A stretch of DNA of 64,000 nucleotides, taken from positions 49,712,124 to 49,776,123 of the forward strand of contig CM049308.1 in the NCBI GenBank assembly GCA_026874595.1, read 5' to 3'. Position 1 is the first letter of the stretch. Each line of letters begins with the position of its first letter. The position numbers and the translations under genes were made by a program. Below the pieces are notes generated by a model. The model saw nothing but the letters and a program-made list of their open reading frames with translations. It did not search any database and was not told where the DNA came from. This DNA is from Sipunculus nudus (Eukaryota; Annelida; Sipuncula; Golfingiida; Sipunculidae). Below are positions 22,527-36,200 of the stretch, in pieces.

Positions 22527-25500
22527 AGCTCAGCTGACTATAAGTCTAAAATTCGGCATACAGTTAGATGTCCCCAAAATCTCCTACCATGCCGAAAATT
22601 GGGTCAATAGGACTTCGTTTCTTTCAGATATTAAGGAAAAACCTCAATTTCTTATTAGAAATCTAATTTTACACTTCAGGACTGCCTAATATCAAAACCA
22701 CTCATCTGGTTTTCTTCATATTTACCATAAATATTCCGCTATGTAGTTCCTATGTACATACCAGAAATTAAGTCAGTATTATTTAATTTAAAAAAGTTAT
22801 GGGCCCAAAAATAAATCAGGAAAGATATTTGGTCACTTAAGACCAAAAGTGTTAAAGGTAGGGACTTTTTTTTCAGAAATATAACTTTAATTAATCAAAA
22901 TTTAATTGTATACCAAAAATTAGATCAAAATCTGTTAAATTTTTTTAAATATTGGCAAAAATATAAAATTGGTACCTTAAATTTTGCACAACTTTGGCCA
23001 CGGCACGTTTTTTTCCTGTAAGTACTGTGGATTTAATTTTCACAGCATGTACACATAAGGATTTAATCTGTTAAAATCTGAAATTTGAAAATAAAAGCTG
23101 CAAAATTAGGCTAGTTATTGAATTTTTTTTAGGCTCTTGTTGTATTCCCTTACATTGTCATGCAGTCCACTTTGATGACTGTAGGTCATTCAGTGCACAT
23201 CTCTATGCTCCCCAGGCTGTTGGCATAATGTTAGATGTCCCCAAAATCTCCTACCATACCGAAAATTGGGTCATTAGGACTTCGTTCCTTCGAGATATTA
23301 AGGAAAAACCTCCGTTTTCAAATAAAAAACATTGTTACACTTCAAGGCTGCCTAATATCAAAACCACTGATCTGTTTTTGATCATATTTAGTATTCATAT
23401 TTTTTCATACATTTTCTATGAACATACCAAAAATTAGGTCAGTATTGGGTATTATTTTGAAGTTATGGGCCAAAATACAATGCAATTTTTAAAAAATCAG
23501 GAAATATATTTACTCACCTAACATGAGAATTTCTGAACCAAGAGACTTTTTTTCAGGAATATAACTTTATTTAATCAAGATTCAATTGTTTACCCAAAAT
23601 TAGATTTGAATTTTGCAAATTTTTAAGTTATTAGCATAAATAAAAAATCAATACCTTAAATTTTGTCCAACTTTGGCAATGGCACGTTTTTTCCCTGTAA
23701 GCACTGTTGATTTAATTTTCACAGCATATATACATAAGGATTTAATCTTTTAAAATCTGAAATTTCAAAGAAATTGATTGGAAAGAATAGCTTTTATTCA
23801 CGTTTTCATACACCATGTCAAGTGTTGTTTACATCTAGCCCACCTAGTAGTACAGCCTTCACTTGCATTATGTAACCCCCAAGCAGCTTGTCATGGCTCA
23901 GCTTGGTCACTACCTGCAGGCTTCCCCTCTGCCCTGCACTCCCCCCCCCCCCCCCCCGATGGTGCATAAACCAGATGAATGTTATTATTTTCTGTATTTG
24001 ATTCATTCTTATTCTAGGCTATGCTACATTTTAGATTTTGTTTTGTACCACCAGGGTTACAATGATTAAAGAGTACATTTAATTGTGTCCACAAAGTGGT
24101 GTATTGCTATGAAAGTGTGGATGTTCATCAGATAAGTAATTCCTTACTTCAGAAGAGTAAAAACTTCACCAGGTGTAAAATTGACTTTTAATTCCAGTAA
24201 TAAATTAAAACTGGGATAGTAATTAGCACAATGATATTGTTTGTCCCTCATTCAACCAACAGTGACATGTGTATACTTTATTTGAAAAGATGTTTTATTT
24301 TATCAAATTTACTGAATCTTTTATTTTATTTTGGTGAATAAAATTAAGCATGTACTGAAAACTCCAATGTGCAAAACTTTTGATTGTGATTCAAGGAATA
24401 TTCTTGTAGATGCCATGTTGTGGCATTATTTTCTTTTAAATTCAGTTTAAACATTTATGATTTAAAATAATAAAATATGTGTATGCATAATATGACCCAA
24501 TATGGGCTACACTCTGGATATATAATGATTGCAACTTTTGCAACAATTCTAATATTTTAACTTATATTTTCAGTTTTTTTTTATTAAAAAATTATAAAAC
24601 CTGTAAATAAAAAAAAATGATTCAGATAAAAATTTCTTAATGGAAAAAGTGGATATGCTAAAAAAATAGGCTTATATATAAACTTAAATGCATTATTCCC
24701 TTGAAAGTGAAATAAAGGTATTAGTGTCCACTTGCCTATCCATCTGTAAATTTTCATATGCATCACAGTATCTAAAAAATTTTACTGTTTTTCTTCATGA
24801 CAGTCTTGTCAGAGTATTAGTTTGCAATCATATATTTAGAACTTTACTATAACCAAGTAGGAGGACCCCTTTCGTCTTAGCTTTTCATATTCTTATATAA
24901 ATGAAGAACATTACAATAGAATATTTCTACATCCACCTTCGTACTGCCCTCACTTTTCCCTTCTCCGAACCCCATCCCAAAGTCAGCCTCAGTAAGCAAG
25001 AACAAGATGAATCAGATATATTCATACTTTAATATTTTGTATAACTATTCGTCCATCAGTACCTATGTACATGCCAGAAATTATGTCAATATTGTGTAAT
25101 ATGTAGACATAGTGGGCATCACAATAATGTACCTTGTCAAAACTAAAGAGATATTGTGTCATACAGTCACAAATTCATAAATCACTTCATCAGCATAGTT
25201 AATCATAACATCATATCTGTCAAATTGAAAGCTTGCAGACTACCATACACTTTGGATCCTTCAACAAATAGCCTTATCATCATTCTACTACTGCTTATTA
25301 CTGCTGTCATTGCATTCATATTTGCTCAAATACATCACAATTTTCAACCCCTCCTAAATAAATAAAAAATAAATCACTATATTTTACTCTATTAATCCAT
25401 CAGTCAGGTAATTTCATTTATCAAATTTCTCACATATTAAATTACATTCCTTTATAATAGCCCAACATGTCCATGATATTCATAAGCTTTATCGACTCGA

Positions 25501-25573
25501 TATAGTATCACAGTGGAGAAACATTTATAGTCCAATCACGATCAGCTGAGCGCCGTGACCCATGGGTCCCTTG
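22527..25573 (+). mobile_element. Family A element (copy A4)
   Basis: 5' end atAGCTCAGCTGAC at 22527; 3' end TCAGCTGAGC at 25542-25551, then gacccatgggtc and cttgtt. The first 1.2 kb holds two tandem units of about 675 bp, the same units as in A5 on the other strand. The second half (about 23770-25540) is AT-rich and unlike the other copies, and includes a poly-C tract near 23940. The typical gtccgtcc run is absent after the 5' hairpin, which is itself shortened. The pairing of these two ends as one element is inferred from orientation and spacing. Confidence 0.6.
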
Positions 25574-25648
25574 TTTAATAAGCCCCTGTTCCATGTTCCG
25601 TGTTTTAGGCCAGCCAAAATTTTGTTAAATCTTATTGAAGTCCCAAAC

Positions 25649-25981
25649 TTATTTTATCATTGAAACCATTCTTCTTCTTCCTCTTATTCCTCTTCTTATT
25701 GTCATTGTTATGATTAGTTCAACGCAAAGGTCATCATATATTGAAATCACTTCGTATATGTGTATATATGGATTTATCAGATATACGGCTTGCACATGAT
25801 CCTCATTGTTTCCGTCGCACAAAAATTGTGACGCCATCTGCCATTTATTTTTACGGAATGTTTTGTATTCATATTTCTCTCGAGTAATTTCTTGCTTGTC
25901 TATGAAAGTTTGTGACCACCGATCTTGGATTTTACATAATTTGTTGGTGTTCGTTTCTCCAGATTGACCTAATGGATTATT
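25649..25981 (-). CDS. Uncharacterised open exon candidate
   Basis: Acceptor-like tattacttttcag precedes an open frame from 25981 to a stop at 25649. It has NNPLGQSGETNTNKLCKIQ at the start and a mixed, non-repetitive composition. It lies downstream of the MFS transporter on the same strand and could be a terminal exon, part of another gene, or an old element fragment. I do not recognise it. Confidence 0.25.
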   Translation of the reverse strand, partial: NNPLGQSGETNTNKLCKIQDRWSQTFIDKQEITREKYEYKTFRKNKWQMASQFLCDGNNEDHVQAVYLINPYIHIYEVISIYDDLCVELIITMTIRRGIRGRRRMVSMIK

Positions 25982-26263
25982 CTGAAAAGTAATATTATTT
26001 GTTAAGGAAACTTCACTAATTTTCACTATTTTAGGGAAAAGTTAATACAATTTCCTGCGACGTCTCAGTAAAACTACCATACGTGTAATACTGGAGTTTG
26101 ATATTACTTTGATAATTGATATTCGCTTACTGTAATTAAGGTGGTATTTCACCGCTTCATGATATAATGCAAACAACAACAGCTCTTCCTGGATCGTCTT
26201 TGTTTTTTATGAAGAAACAAGTACACAAACTTACATCTGGCAGTTTCATTTGTCTGCATAAGA

Positions 26264-26441
26264 AAAGTGAAACCTGTGTAATAAGACCACCCGTGGGACC
26301 GGCCAAATATGGTCGTTTCACAGGTGGGCTTATTCGACAGGTCAGTTATAACTAATGTGACTGCTTTCGGTTCGTTCAATAGTGGTCCAGATAGACAGGT
26401 GGTCTTATGAGATAGGTGGTCTTTTAGACAGGCTCCACTGT
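26264..26441. mobile_element. MITE with AGTGGAGCCTGT-type inverted ends
   Basis: The left end agtgaaacctgtgtaataag is inverted at the right end (agtggagcctgtctaaaag read on the minus strand), followed on both sides by accacc. Internal copies of gacaggtggtctta add further symmetry. About 178 bp, no coding capacity. It overlaps the end of the last MFS exon. Confidence 0.65.
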
Positions 26442-26627
26442 ATATGGAAAACAAGTCTATATATCTTTTGCTTATTTAGCCGTTCTGGAAGTGAAATGCT
26501 TAGTATATTTGTAATAAGTAATATTAAACTATAAATTATAAGCATGAGGTTGACGCCAAACGGGAAGGTCCTGGAGGTTCTGACAGACCAGGCGTAAATA
26601 CCTCCTCCAACAGCTGGGGCCAGAGTC
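26405..26627 (-). CDS. MFS transporter last recognised exon (TM11-TM12 and stop)
   Basis: Acceptor gatttacag, phase 2 in. It encodes TLAPAVGGGIYAWSVR, TM12 (NLMLIIYSLILLITNIL) and LPERLNKQK. The last 11 codons and the stop at 26405-26407 fall within the MITE at 26264-26441, so the annotated C-terminus is element-derived if this frame is used. Confidence 0.82.
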
Positions 26628-27179
26628 CTGTAAATCACACAAATATTGAAATTATACAGCAGCGCGTCAAAATTATATAACAGTAAAGCGTATTTGATTA
26701 CATCTGACAAAAAAGATGTACTTAAAGGTATATCGCTTTCATCCAAAAATCTTCTATTAAACCCGATCATAAGAGTCTATTCGATCCGGGAAAAAAAATA
26801 AAAAAATAAAAGATGTATAATATAGTTTACCTTTACCGAGCAAATGCCGTGACAGTATACGTTAAACCGTTGGCCGCCCCAGCGTCTTTCTTGTACACGG
26901 AGTTTGACGTAAGTATGGTTATTGAGGATAAACCCATCATGCAGTTCGAGGCCATGATACCCGTCACGACTGACAGGAGGGTGATCTGGGTGCTTGGACT
27001 GGGAAGGTAGGGACACATAATTGCAACGTGTATATTTTCTAAGTAAAACAGTTACGCTTATTTACTACAATTTCATCGAATAATTTGCTCCTCAGTACGT
27101 TTTCATTGTGACAAACGTGAAAGCACCAAGTATCAAGAGATTTGTGTAATCAGCATTTATCTTTATGACACGCTTTTCA

Positions 27180-27238
<59 letters not shown>

Positions 27239-30200
27239 AAGGCCCAGATCCCGATCTGGACCATGCAGTTCCTGATTGAGTTTCCATGGCAGACTAGAGC
27301 AGGCTTTTGGTGTAAACATTATATTCCATATAAGGTTAAGACATGAAAATAATTAATTTTCATTTTTTAATTGTCATTACTTATTAAGTTATAATTTCAG
27401 ACATCCTGTCAGGAGTATAGGCATGCTCTAGGTCTGGGCTGACCTGAACCTTGATAAGTTCAGACAGGAACTCATTCTCATTCCTAAAAGTTAATAGGCA
27501 GGTACAGTTATATTCACCGTCACTAAACTAAGTATGTTAATCCAGATCATTGCGTTTCTTCGTACATTAACAAGGGCGATGTTTGCAATCAGATGTCATA
27601 CATAATGAACTCTTGGCAGTTTTCGACTACATGTAGGTTCTGTTCATGGTAGCCAGGTTATGTTCATGCAGGTTCATGGTTTGGATTTTCGAGGGCAGAA
27701 TGAAAAATCACCTCTGTTTTAATGGTGATGGGAAGCAGTCTATCTCAAGTTGCACCTCTCGCTCACTACTGGCATTAAGAGCGTAGTCCTCGTTGAAAAG
27801 GTGTCTGAGGGTTCTCATTCGTGACGGCCCGCTCAAGCCTGGATTTGAAAAACTTGGTTGTCCCTTACTCTACATGGAGTAGAGGCTGTTAAACTGTTTG
27901 AGCAGGGATGGGCCTCGATCCTAACTTGTATATACTTCAACAGGTATAGCGACTTGACAAAAAGAGTTTCCAGTTGACATTTGGATGAATGTTTCTCTAG
28001 CTACCTAGAATGAATGAAGTGAGGTGGCGTTGTCATTGATGTCAGCTTGACGATTGAGCAGTATCGGACTGCTCCGTCCAACGCTCAAGAATCAGCGATC
28101 CTGAGGACTGTTGTCCCCTCGCGGCTTTTAGTGATTCCAGAAACCTCATTGTGTCGTGCTTGTCTGCATATAAGGGTGCTTTTCCATGTACGCGTTTCCA
28201 AGCGTTTGCCCCGCGGCAAACGCAAGCGTCAGTTTTTGAAACCAGCAGTGCACGATTTCTGTGTTTGCTGCGCGCCAAACGCATGGGAATTCCACCTAAA
28301 TGACGTCACATGTGGGGTTTCCCCGTACTCATATCTTTAATCCGTTCAGCTGTGTCAGGAAGCGCGGCAAACGCATACAAAACGCTCACATGGAAAAGGA
28401 CTGGCCGCGCGGCTAACGCATGCTAAAGCACCCTAACCTTGGATCTTATCGGCTTTGAGACAAGAGTCTTTAATTTGGTTCTTGGATGGTTTGTCTTGAC
28501 TTACCTGCGAATGTCGATGAAAACAGCCTATTTTCGATGAGCACAAAGGATCGCTCTGTTGGACTCTTGAGTAGGAGACATTTGTCCTCCAGGAACCTCT
28601 GGATATCAACATCATTTTTCATCCAATAAGTCTTAGTTGTGTCTGTTGGCTGGGGTGACCTTCACGAGCAGCAGAGTGAACCGTGTTCTTGGAACTAGTC
28701 GTGATGAAAAAGTTCTACTAGTTTACTGTTCAGAGTTGTGCGGAGTTATTTTGTAGGTTCTGCACCCTTCAACTTTGGGTCCCTTGACAGCCAAAATTTT
28801 GGCCTTGTGATCTTCTCGTTGGCTGGAGGGCGAGATCTATTTTTAGCGAACCTGTGAGCTTATGCGATGGTGTGGCGTCGTCCGGGGTCCGTCATCTGTC
28901 GTCCGGCGTCCGTCGTCTGTACGTTAACCCATCCTATCTTGAAAACTGCAAGAGTTAGCTAAAAAATACTATCGGATTTTGCTTATTTTTTTGGCTAACT
29001 GCATTTTCTTAGATTTTTTTTAGGGAAAAAACTTTAAAAATCTTCTTCTCTGAAACTGTTCAGCCAAATTGTCCAATATTTCACAGAAATGATTCCTGGA
29101 ACAGTCTCTCTCAAGTTTGCTCGAATGGTTTAAGTCGGTGATTTTTTGCCGAGTTACAGCTAGGTGAACTTAGCCATCTGTCCCAAAAAAGCATTCTAAA
29201 ATTACAATCTTAGAAACGACTGGAGCTATCATCATCAAATTTTATGCCAATGTTGGTCACATGAGTCATATCTGAAATTGAGGTATTGGTGGCGCCACCT
29301 ACATCGGCCTTTTTAGTACGGGGGTCATCAGCGCCCGTATCATACTGACTGCTACAAAAAAACTTCTTCTCTGAAACTATATGGCCAAATTGTTTAATAT
29401 CGCACAGAAATGATCCTAGGGTAGTGTTTTCTGAAGTTTGTTCAAATGGTCTCAATTCAGAGACTTTTGGCTGAGTTATGGGACGCTGAATTTAGTTGTA
29501 TGCCATAACAGCCAATTTTAGCTCAGTGGCTACAAAGATTTACTTCTCAAAAACCACTGGGCCAAATTCTTAAATCTCACACATTAATTATCCTTAGATG
29601 TCGATAATTCAAGTTTCTTCAAATGGTTTTGGTTCAGTGATTTTTGGCTGAAAAAACTTAACTTGGCCATTTTGCTTTATTTTCCCATATGAGTTATAAA
29701 CATGCAAAACGTTTCTTGACTGACGCCACTGAGGCCAATTTGTTTAATTTTTTACAAGAATAATCCCTTGAATAATTCTTATAATAATTGTCTTTTATGG
29801 TTCCAAAGAATGAATTTTGGCTGAATTATATGTATATAATATGCATTTTTTCAGATTTTATAGAGAAAAATCTAAAAAAAACTTTAAAAATCTTCTCCTC
29901 CGGAAAGGTCAAGCCAATTTGTTCAATATTTCACAGAAATAATCTTTTATACCATCTCTCTCAAAATTGTTCAAATGGTTCAAGTTCGGTGAATTTTGGC
30001 TGAATTACAGGAAGTTGAACCTAGTCATCTTTCCAAAAAAAGCTTACTAAAATGACAATCTCAGAAACGGCCAGAGCTATCATCACCAACTTTTATGCCA
30101 GTGTTGATCACATGAGTCATATATGAAATTTAGGTATCGGTGGCGCCACCTGCATTGACCTTTTTTTGTACGGGGGTCATTGGCCATCTGTATATTAACC

Positions 30201-33200
30201 CATAATTTCTCAGGAACAGCAGGAGCTACCATCCCCAGATTTTATGCAATAATTTGTCACATATCAAATGTTGTGGGATTCAGCTTATTTTTTTGCTATC
30301 TGCATTTACTTTGATTTTATAGGAGAAAAGCTGAAGAACCTTTAAAAGTCTTCTTGTAAACGCTTCAGCCAAATTGTTCAATATTTTACAGAAATGATCC
30401 CAGAGGCAAGCCCTCTCTAGTTTGTTCAAATGGTTTGCATTTGATGAATTTTAGTGGAGTTAAACGAATTTGAACAGCCATTTGGCCAAGTAAGCATGCT
30501 GACATAGTTATCCCAGAAATGACAGAAGCTAGCATTACCAAGTATTGTTCAAATGTTGGTCACATGACTCATATTTGAAGTTGCATATTTTGTGGTGCCA
30601 CCTACATTGACCTGTTTTTTATGGGCAAAAACCTCATAATTTTAGCCTCTTTCAGCTTAAAATGATTATGATGAAACTGTCAAGTTGAATTGTTCAATTT
30701 TTCAAAAGAATTATCCTAGGACATGGTTCTTTCAATCATATAAGAAAAGGTTAAGTAGTCTTATGGCCATTATTATGTCTAACTCAAACTGAGGACTGCA
30801 AAACTATTCTTCCACAAAATTATTGTTTCAATTAAAACTTCTGTAACATGGCACAACAATTATTCTTAGGTGGCCTTTGTTCAAGTTTACTTAAATGATT
30901 TTATGCAGAATTATTGGGCTTTAACAATGAAAGAACTGCACCTTTTATTATTCTAGATATTTTGATAAAAAGTTTATGAATATTTCAGCTTGGAAAAAAA
31001 CAATTTAACCAAAGTCTTTCAGTATGTGTAAACAGATTTGCCAACAGGCCAAGATTGTGTCTGTATATTTAAAAAAGTTAAGAAACTGCCAACTGTTTCA
31101 GATTTGGCGATAGATCAAGAGTTCATTCAGTGCAGCCAGATATAGGTCAAAAGTTCAATCAGTGCAGCCAAGCACAAGGCATGTGATCCACTCATGGGTG
31201 ACATGTGAACACCTCATGGGCACCATGTGATCACCTCATGGCTGTCATGCCCCTCAGGGCTGCATGTGGAGCCAATCTGTATATAGCTCTGGCAGACTGC
31301 CAACTGTATCAGATTAGGCAACAGGTCAAGAGTTCACTCAGTGCAGCCAGGTACAGGTCAAACGTTCACCCAGTCTAGCCAGGTGCAGGTCGTGAGTATA
31401 CTCAGTGCAGTGGCCTGAGCCAGCAAATTTGTCACAACAACACTCGGGGCAACTGCCTTTCTCACCTAAGCCTGGTCAGCCCCATGCATCAGACTCAAGG
31501 TAAGTTTGATGTATTGGCCTGATATTATTACCTGTCTATCTGTCTTTGATGGCTTTCTCGTTCACAAGAAAGGTGTCACCACCTACAATGACTTTTGCAC
31601 AGTGTGTGACTTTTGTGCCTGCTTATTTCAATAGAGGAATTTGATATATCATCCTGAAATTGGGCATATTTATACCTATCGAATAGCTTTGTCGTATACA
31701 AGACTGGTGGTGCCACCTACATAACTTTTGCACAGTGTATGTCCCTGCTTATTTCTCAGGAGGGGTTTGATATATCAGTCTGAACTTGGGATATGTATAT
31801 ATCTCTGATAGCTTTGTTGTATACAAGACTGGTGGTGCCAGCTACGATCATTTTTAGCTCAGCTGACTGTAAGTCAACTGAGGTATAGGAATGGTGCCGT
31901 TCCGTCTTCCGTCCGGGCGTCCGGCAGTCCGTTAGCAAGGCAAAAATCGTAACGGCTGGTCCTAGAAACTTCTAAGTGAAGATCCAGGGAGGTCAATAAA
32001 AATCTCCTTGGAAACCTGAAATTAGGTCACTGCGACCTATATCCTTCGAGCCATGGGGCTTGAAAGTATAACCAAGAATATTAAATATTTTGATACAAAA
32101 CCTCAAATATCTTGATAATTAATGCATGGTTTGTCATGAATCTTGCCTTGAATATTGACCAAGACTAGTTTTGTCGGTTCCTGAAACGGTGGCGCCACCT
32201 GTATTTTTTTCCTATTTTAACGATTATTTTTCTATTTATTTACTATAAAATGACAACAATCATGTCAGTTTCTCAGCTGTGATTACATCTGGTGCCCCAA
32301 AATCTGGTGTGTTTATTGATCACAAGTGGATGCCCTATTCTAATCACTATGTCTGCCTGTCTGTTTGTATGTCCGTCTGTCTGTCAATCCGTCCATCCAC
32401 ACAAATTTGTTTCCAGACGATAACTCCAGGTTGGATTGGCACATGGATTTCAAACTTGACTTACACGTGGCCCTCCACTTAAGCAAGAACCTATATGATA
32501 TTGGGGTCATGAGGTGAATGGTCAAGGTCACAGGACTCACTTATTTAAAAAGATTATGGCTGCATTTATAGCCAAGCTTTTCATCCCAAACTTTCCATCA
32601 TGCGCATTTAGCTGACTTGCCAGTATGGGGAGACATAAATTAATTTGGGGTCACAAGGTTAAGGTTACAGGGGCCATCTGTTCACAAATTAGTTTCCAGA
32701 TGATAACTCCAGTTTAGTTTGACAGAATGGCTTCAAACTTGATTTAATAATGACCAACCACATAAGTAAATTCTTTTTGATTTTCAGGGTCCAGCGATCT
32801 AAGTTGAAGGTCACAGAAGCCACATCTTTAAAAAGATTGTGGATGCACTGTAAATCAAACTTTTCATGCTGAACTTTCCAACGTTCACACATGCCTACTT
32901 GCCTAAAGTGAGGAAACCTGTAGAATTTGAGGTTATCTGGTCAGAGGTCAAGGTCCCTTATTAAATTGAAGAGTGTTACAATAATCCTAATGCTGCAAGT
33001 TCAAGGATATTAAGTTCTAAGATTTTTTGGTCACAAGGTCATTGGTTAAGGTCACAGGACTGTCATTCTGAAAAAAATTCTTTAAAAATATCCTTATAGA
33101 CAAATTCAGTTGAGCATCGAGGCCCATGGGTCCCTAGTTGTGTTGTGTGCACCGATTCCAGAATTTCAGCAGTGATGTTTGTGTAATTGTTTCTTATTCA

Positions 33201-36200
33201 AAATGTTTAGTACCTGCATTGTTCATATACATGAGAAGTAATGATGCATTATACCTGGTATATTTCCCAATGCACAGGTTCGCATTAGGCCTGTAGGCCT
33301 TGTTCTAGATGATACGATAATGATCTGTCAGCAGTCGGCTCAGCACATGACCTTGGCTTTCTCTCACTTTGACGATTTTGTATTGAATGAATGGTTGGAA
33401 AGTGGGTGCTGGTGCGAATTGGTAGGAAACATTGTGTTCACGATGACCAGGTCATGTGGCACACACATCATTAAGAGGAGGAGCCCCACGGTATTATATT
33501 TGCCTACTCTGTGCCTCCTAATAACTCGATCTGTCCCAGGCTTACAGGTCCAATCACAACCGCGGATCTTTCTTGGCTGCCTGTTTTGGTGTTGTCAAGC
33601 TTTCTTGTCGTTCTAACATGCTAAAATGAGCATCGATCATTCTCAGCTTCTTTCATGTTTCAGTCGCTTAGTGACAGGGTAAGATGAATGTTTTGGGAAC
33701 CTTTTCTATTCAAGTCTTAAGTTAACGGAGACGAGCAGAGGGAACCTAAAAATATGCTGCTCGGTCACTTCTTGAGATGCCAACCTAAACGATCCATTGG
33801 GGAACGACCATACGGCCTGAGTCGCCTGTCCCCGCAGGACTTTGATGGATTGAGGAGGGGTGATTTGCACACCGGATACAGTGGTAAGACAGACCTGGGT
33901 CAGGACGGCCGAGGACATGCAAGGATGCGGAAGTTGCCGGAGGTTACAAGTATGCAATTTTTCCCTCGTCGGGGCCTCTCCGGATTTTCTATATAAGTTT
34001 CCTCCCTGAGACATCTTATCTTACGAGATGTCTACTTGTCGGATTGCTAGGGCTGGTTCACGGGCACCAATGCTAGTTGCTAAAGGTTGACCTTGCATAT
34101 CACATGTCGGAGCACCACACATCCGAATTCCCTAAAGTTTATTCCCAGTCCGGAAGCTGTTCAGTTGAGGTTTGTTGTTCCGGTGATGCACGGCACAGAG
34201 TCTGTGCTGTAGAGCCTATGTAATGAAAGCGGGGAGAGCTGAAAGCTGAAAAGACAAGTACATCCACCAGCACTACTACTACTTTACGCTACACACTATA
34301 TCCATTTTAAAATACAATATTTATGCTTTTTTATTTTTAAAATGTTAAGTTACTTTGAACGAAGAACTCTGATGTTTGGAATGAAAGGGAGCATAAATAT
34401 TTGCATCATGGTAAAAAGCTGAACCATCTGAAAAAAAAGACGCTCTAGGAATTTACAAATGTTCCTGGAATTTCAGGAATTTTCGCCTGAATCATGAAGT
34501 GGCATTAATTTCATAATTCGTCAAGCAAACAGAGGAAAATTATTTTAACATTCATGGCTCGAGGTGAATATAGTGAGGATCTGTTACTGTTTGTCAACTA
34601 AAAATTAAATAAAGCGAAAACTGGTGATTCTTCTAATGAAGAAAAATGTAAGACTGATCGCATTTACAAACAAGACATTTTACATGTGACTGACATGCGA
34701 CTCTCCTGTGGATATATAATATAACCAAATAAAAAGAAAGTACTCTGAATTAAGAATGTATCTGTCGATTTTTTTTACAAATCCATGCAACTGTTTTTAG
34801 TTAAAAGTTAGCAGACGTATGACATCACACTGAATCAGATTTTGTTAAAATGTTCGAATAAAGGATTGATGAAATTTCTTTTTTGAATAAAGAATGTTAG
34901 TTCTTTCGTATTAGCTATAAAAATACAAAAAAAATAAGTCTCTTTTAAGGTGAGGCTAATATTAACACCGCTCTACCTTTTTAGCCCCCAGCCGTTTTAT
35001 TAAAGGTGGATATATTAATGGTGCTAAAACAAACACAGACAGCGCCGAAACTCCATTGACAATGCCGATCTTATCAGTCGAGTAGTTCAGACCACCTGCA
35101 GTTACAGTTTAAGTTACTACCATATAAAATGTACATACTTATTTTCTTTTAAGGAGACTAACGTTTTCTTAGTCAAAATCCTATATTTAAATTTAAATAA
35201 AAAAGTTAATGTATGAAAACGTCACCACATGCAGGTTTATGTGTAAAAAGTCTGACCATTGTGCCCACAAAAGTAGAGCAACATAAGCTAAAGACAAAAC
35301 TTCTTCACTCTCTTTCATAATTGTATAACAGTAACTCATGTAGTACGCTGTATTTGAATCAATGTTTTGCTCTAAACTTAATCGAAAATAGTTTAGGATT
35401 TACTTCTTCAACAAACTTAGCCCTGCTGATTCATTGTGTACAAATACAGAACATGAATACACAGAAAAAGGCGGATCTCCCATACAGAGTGATCCGACTT
35501 TTTCTGTGTATTCATGTTCTAAAACTGGGATAAACTCACCGAGTCTAAGAGCAGAGGCACACCATACTGTTACCAGATCATCAAGACCAATACCGACAAA
35601 GCTGTATAGGGACATAACTGTAGTGCTCCGTCGTAGGTAACTTATCCTTTAAACAGTCAAAATACGATTCTATAGTCATTGAACCATGCATTGCATGTCG
35701 AATTTTTATATACAATATGACTTTACTCGCTGTAAAAAAGCGTGAGTGGCTAGACGTCCCATGTCAGAAAGTACATTCTTACTTAAAAAAAAGTTTTATA
35801 TCAGAATCGACTTGTTACTTTGTCCCCCCTAAAGAAGCACACGAGGAGGTTCATGTGGGAAGAAACGTGTTTTGATGTACGAGCTGCGTAACAATAGCTT
35901 AGTGATCATGATTGCCTATAATATATGCTCACATTCTAGGAAACAGGAGAATACGAGTTTGTAATACCTGAGAAGACGACATAAATTCCATTCCCAGCAA
36001 GATTCAGGTTCCGTCTTGTCTGTGCAATAAACTTTTCGAAATATCACAAGTAGACAAGCATGTACAACAATGATAGTGTCGGTAATCTCGGCTTGAATAT
36101 CAAGGTGTTTTCATTTCACTAAGGTAAAGTAACTCGGTTTATCCCACATTATATTGTACCTTATATCTTAATCAATTCACCATCACGGTGATATACTGGT

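Noticed and set aside
33706-34014. 102-codon minus-strand frame as a possible missing MFS exon
   Set aside because: It lacks a hydrophobic helix and MFS motifs.
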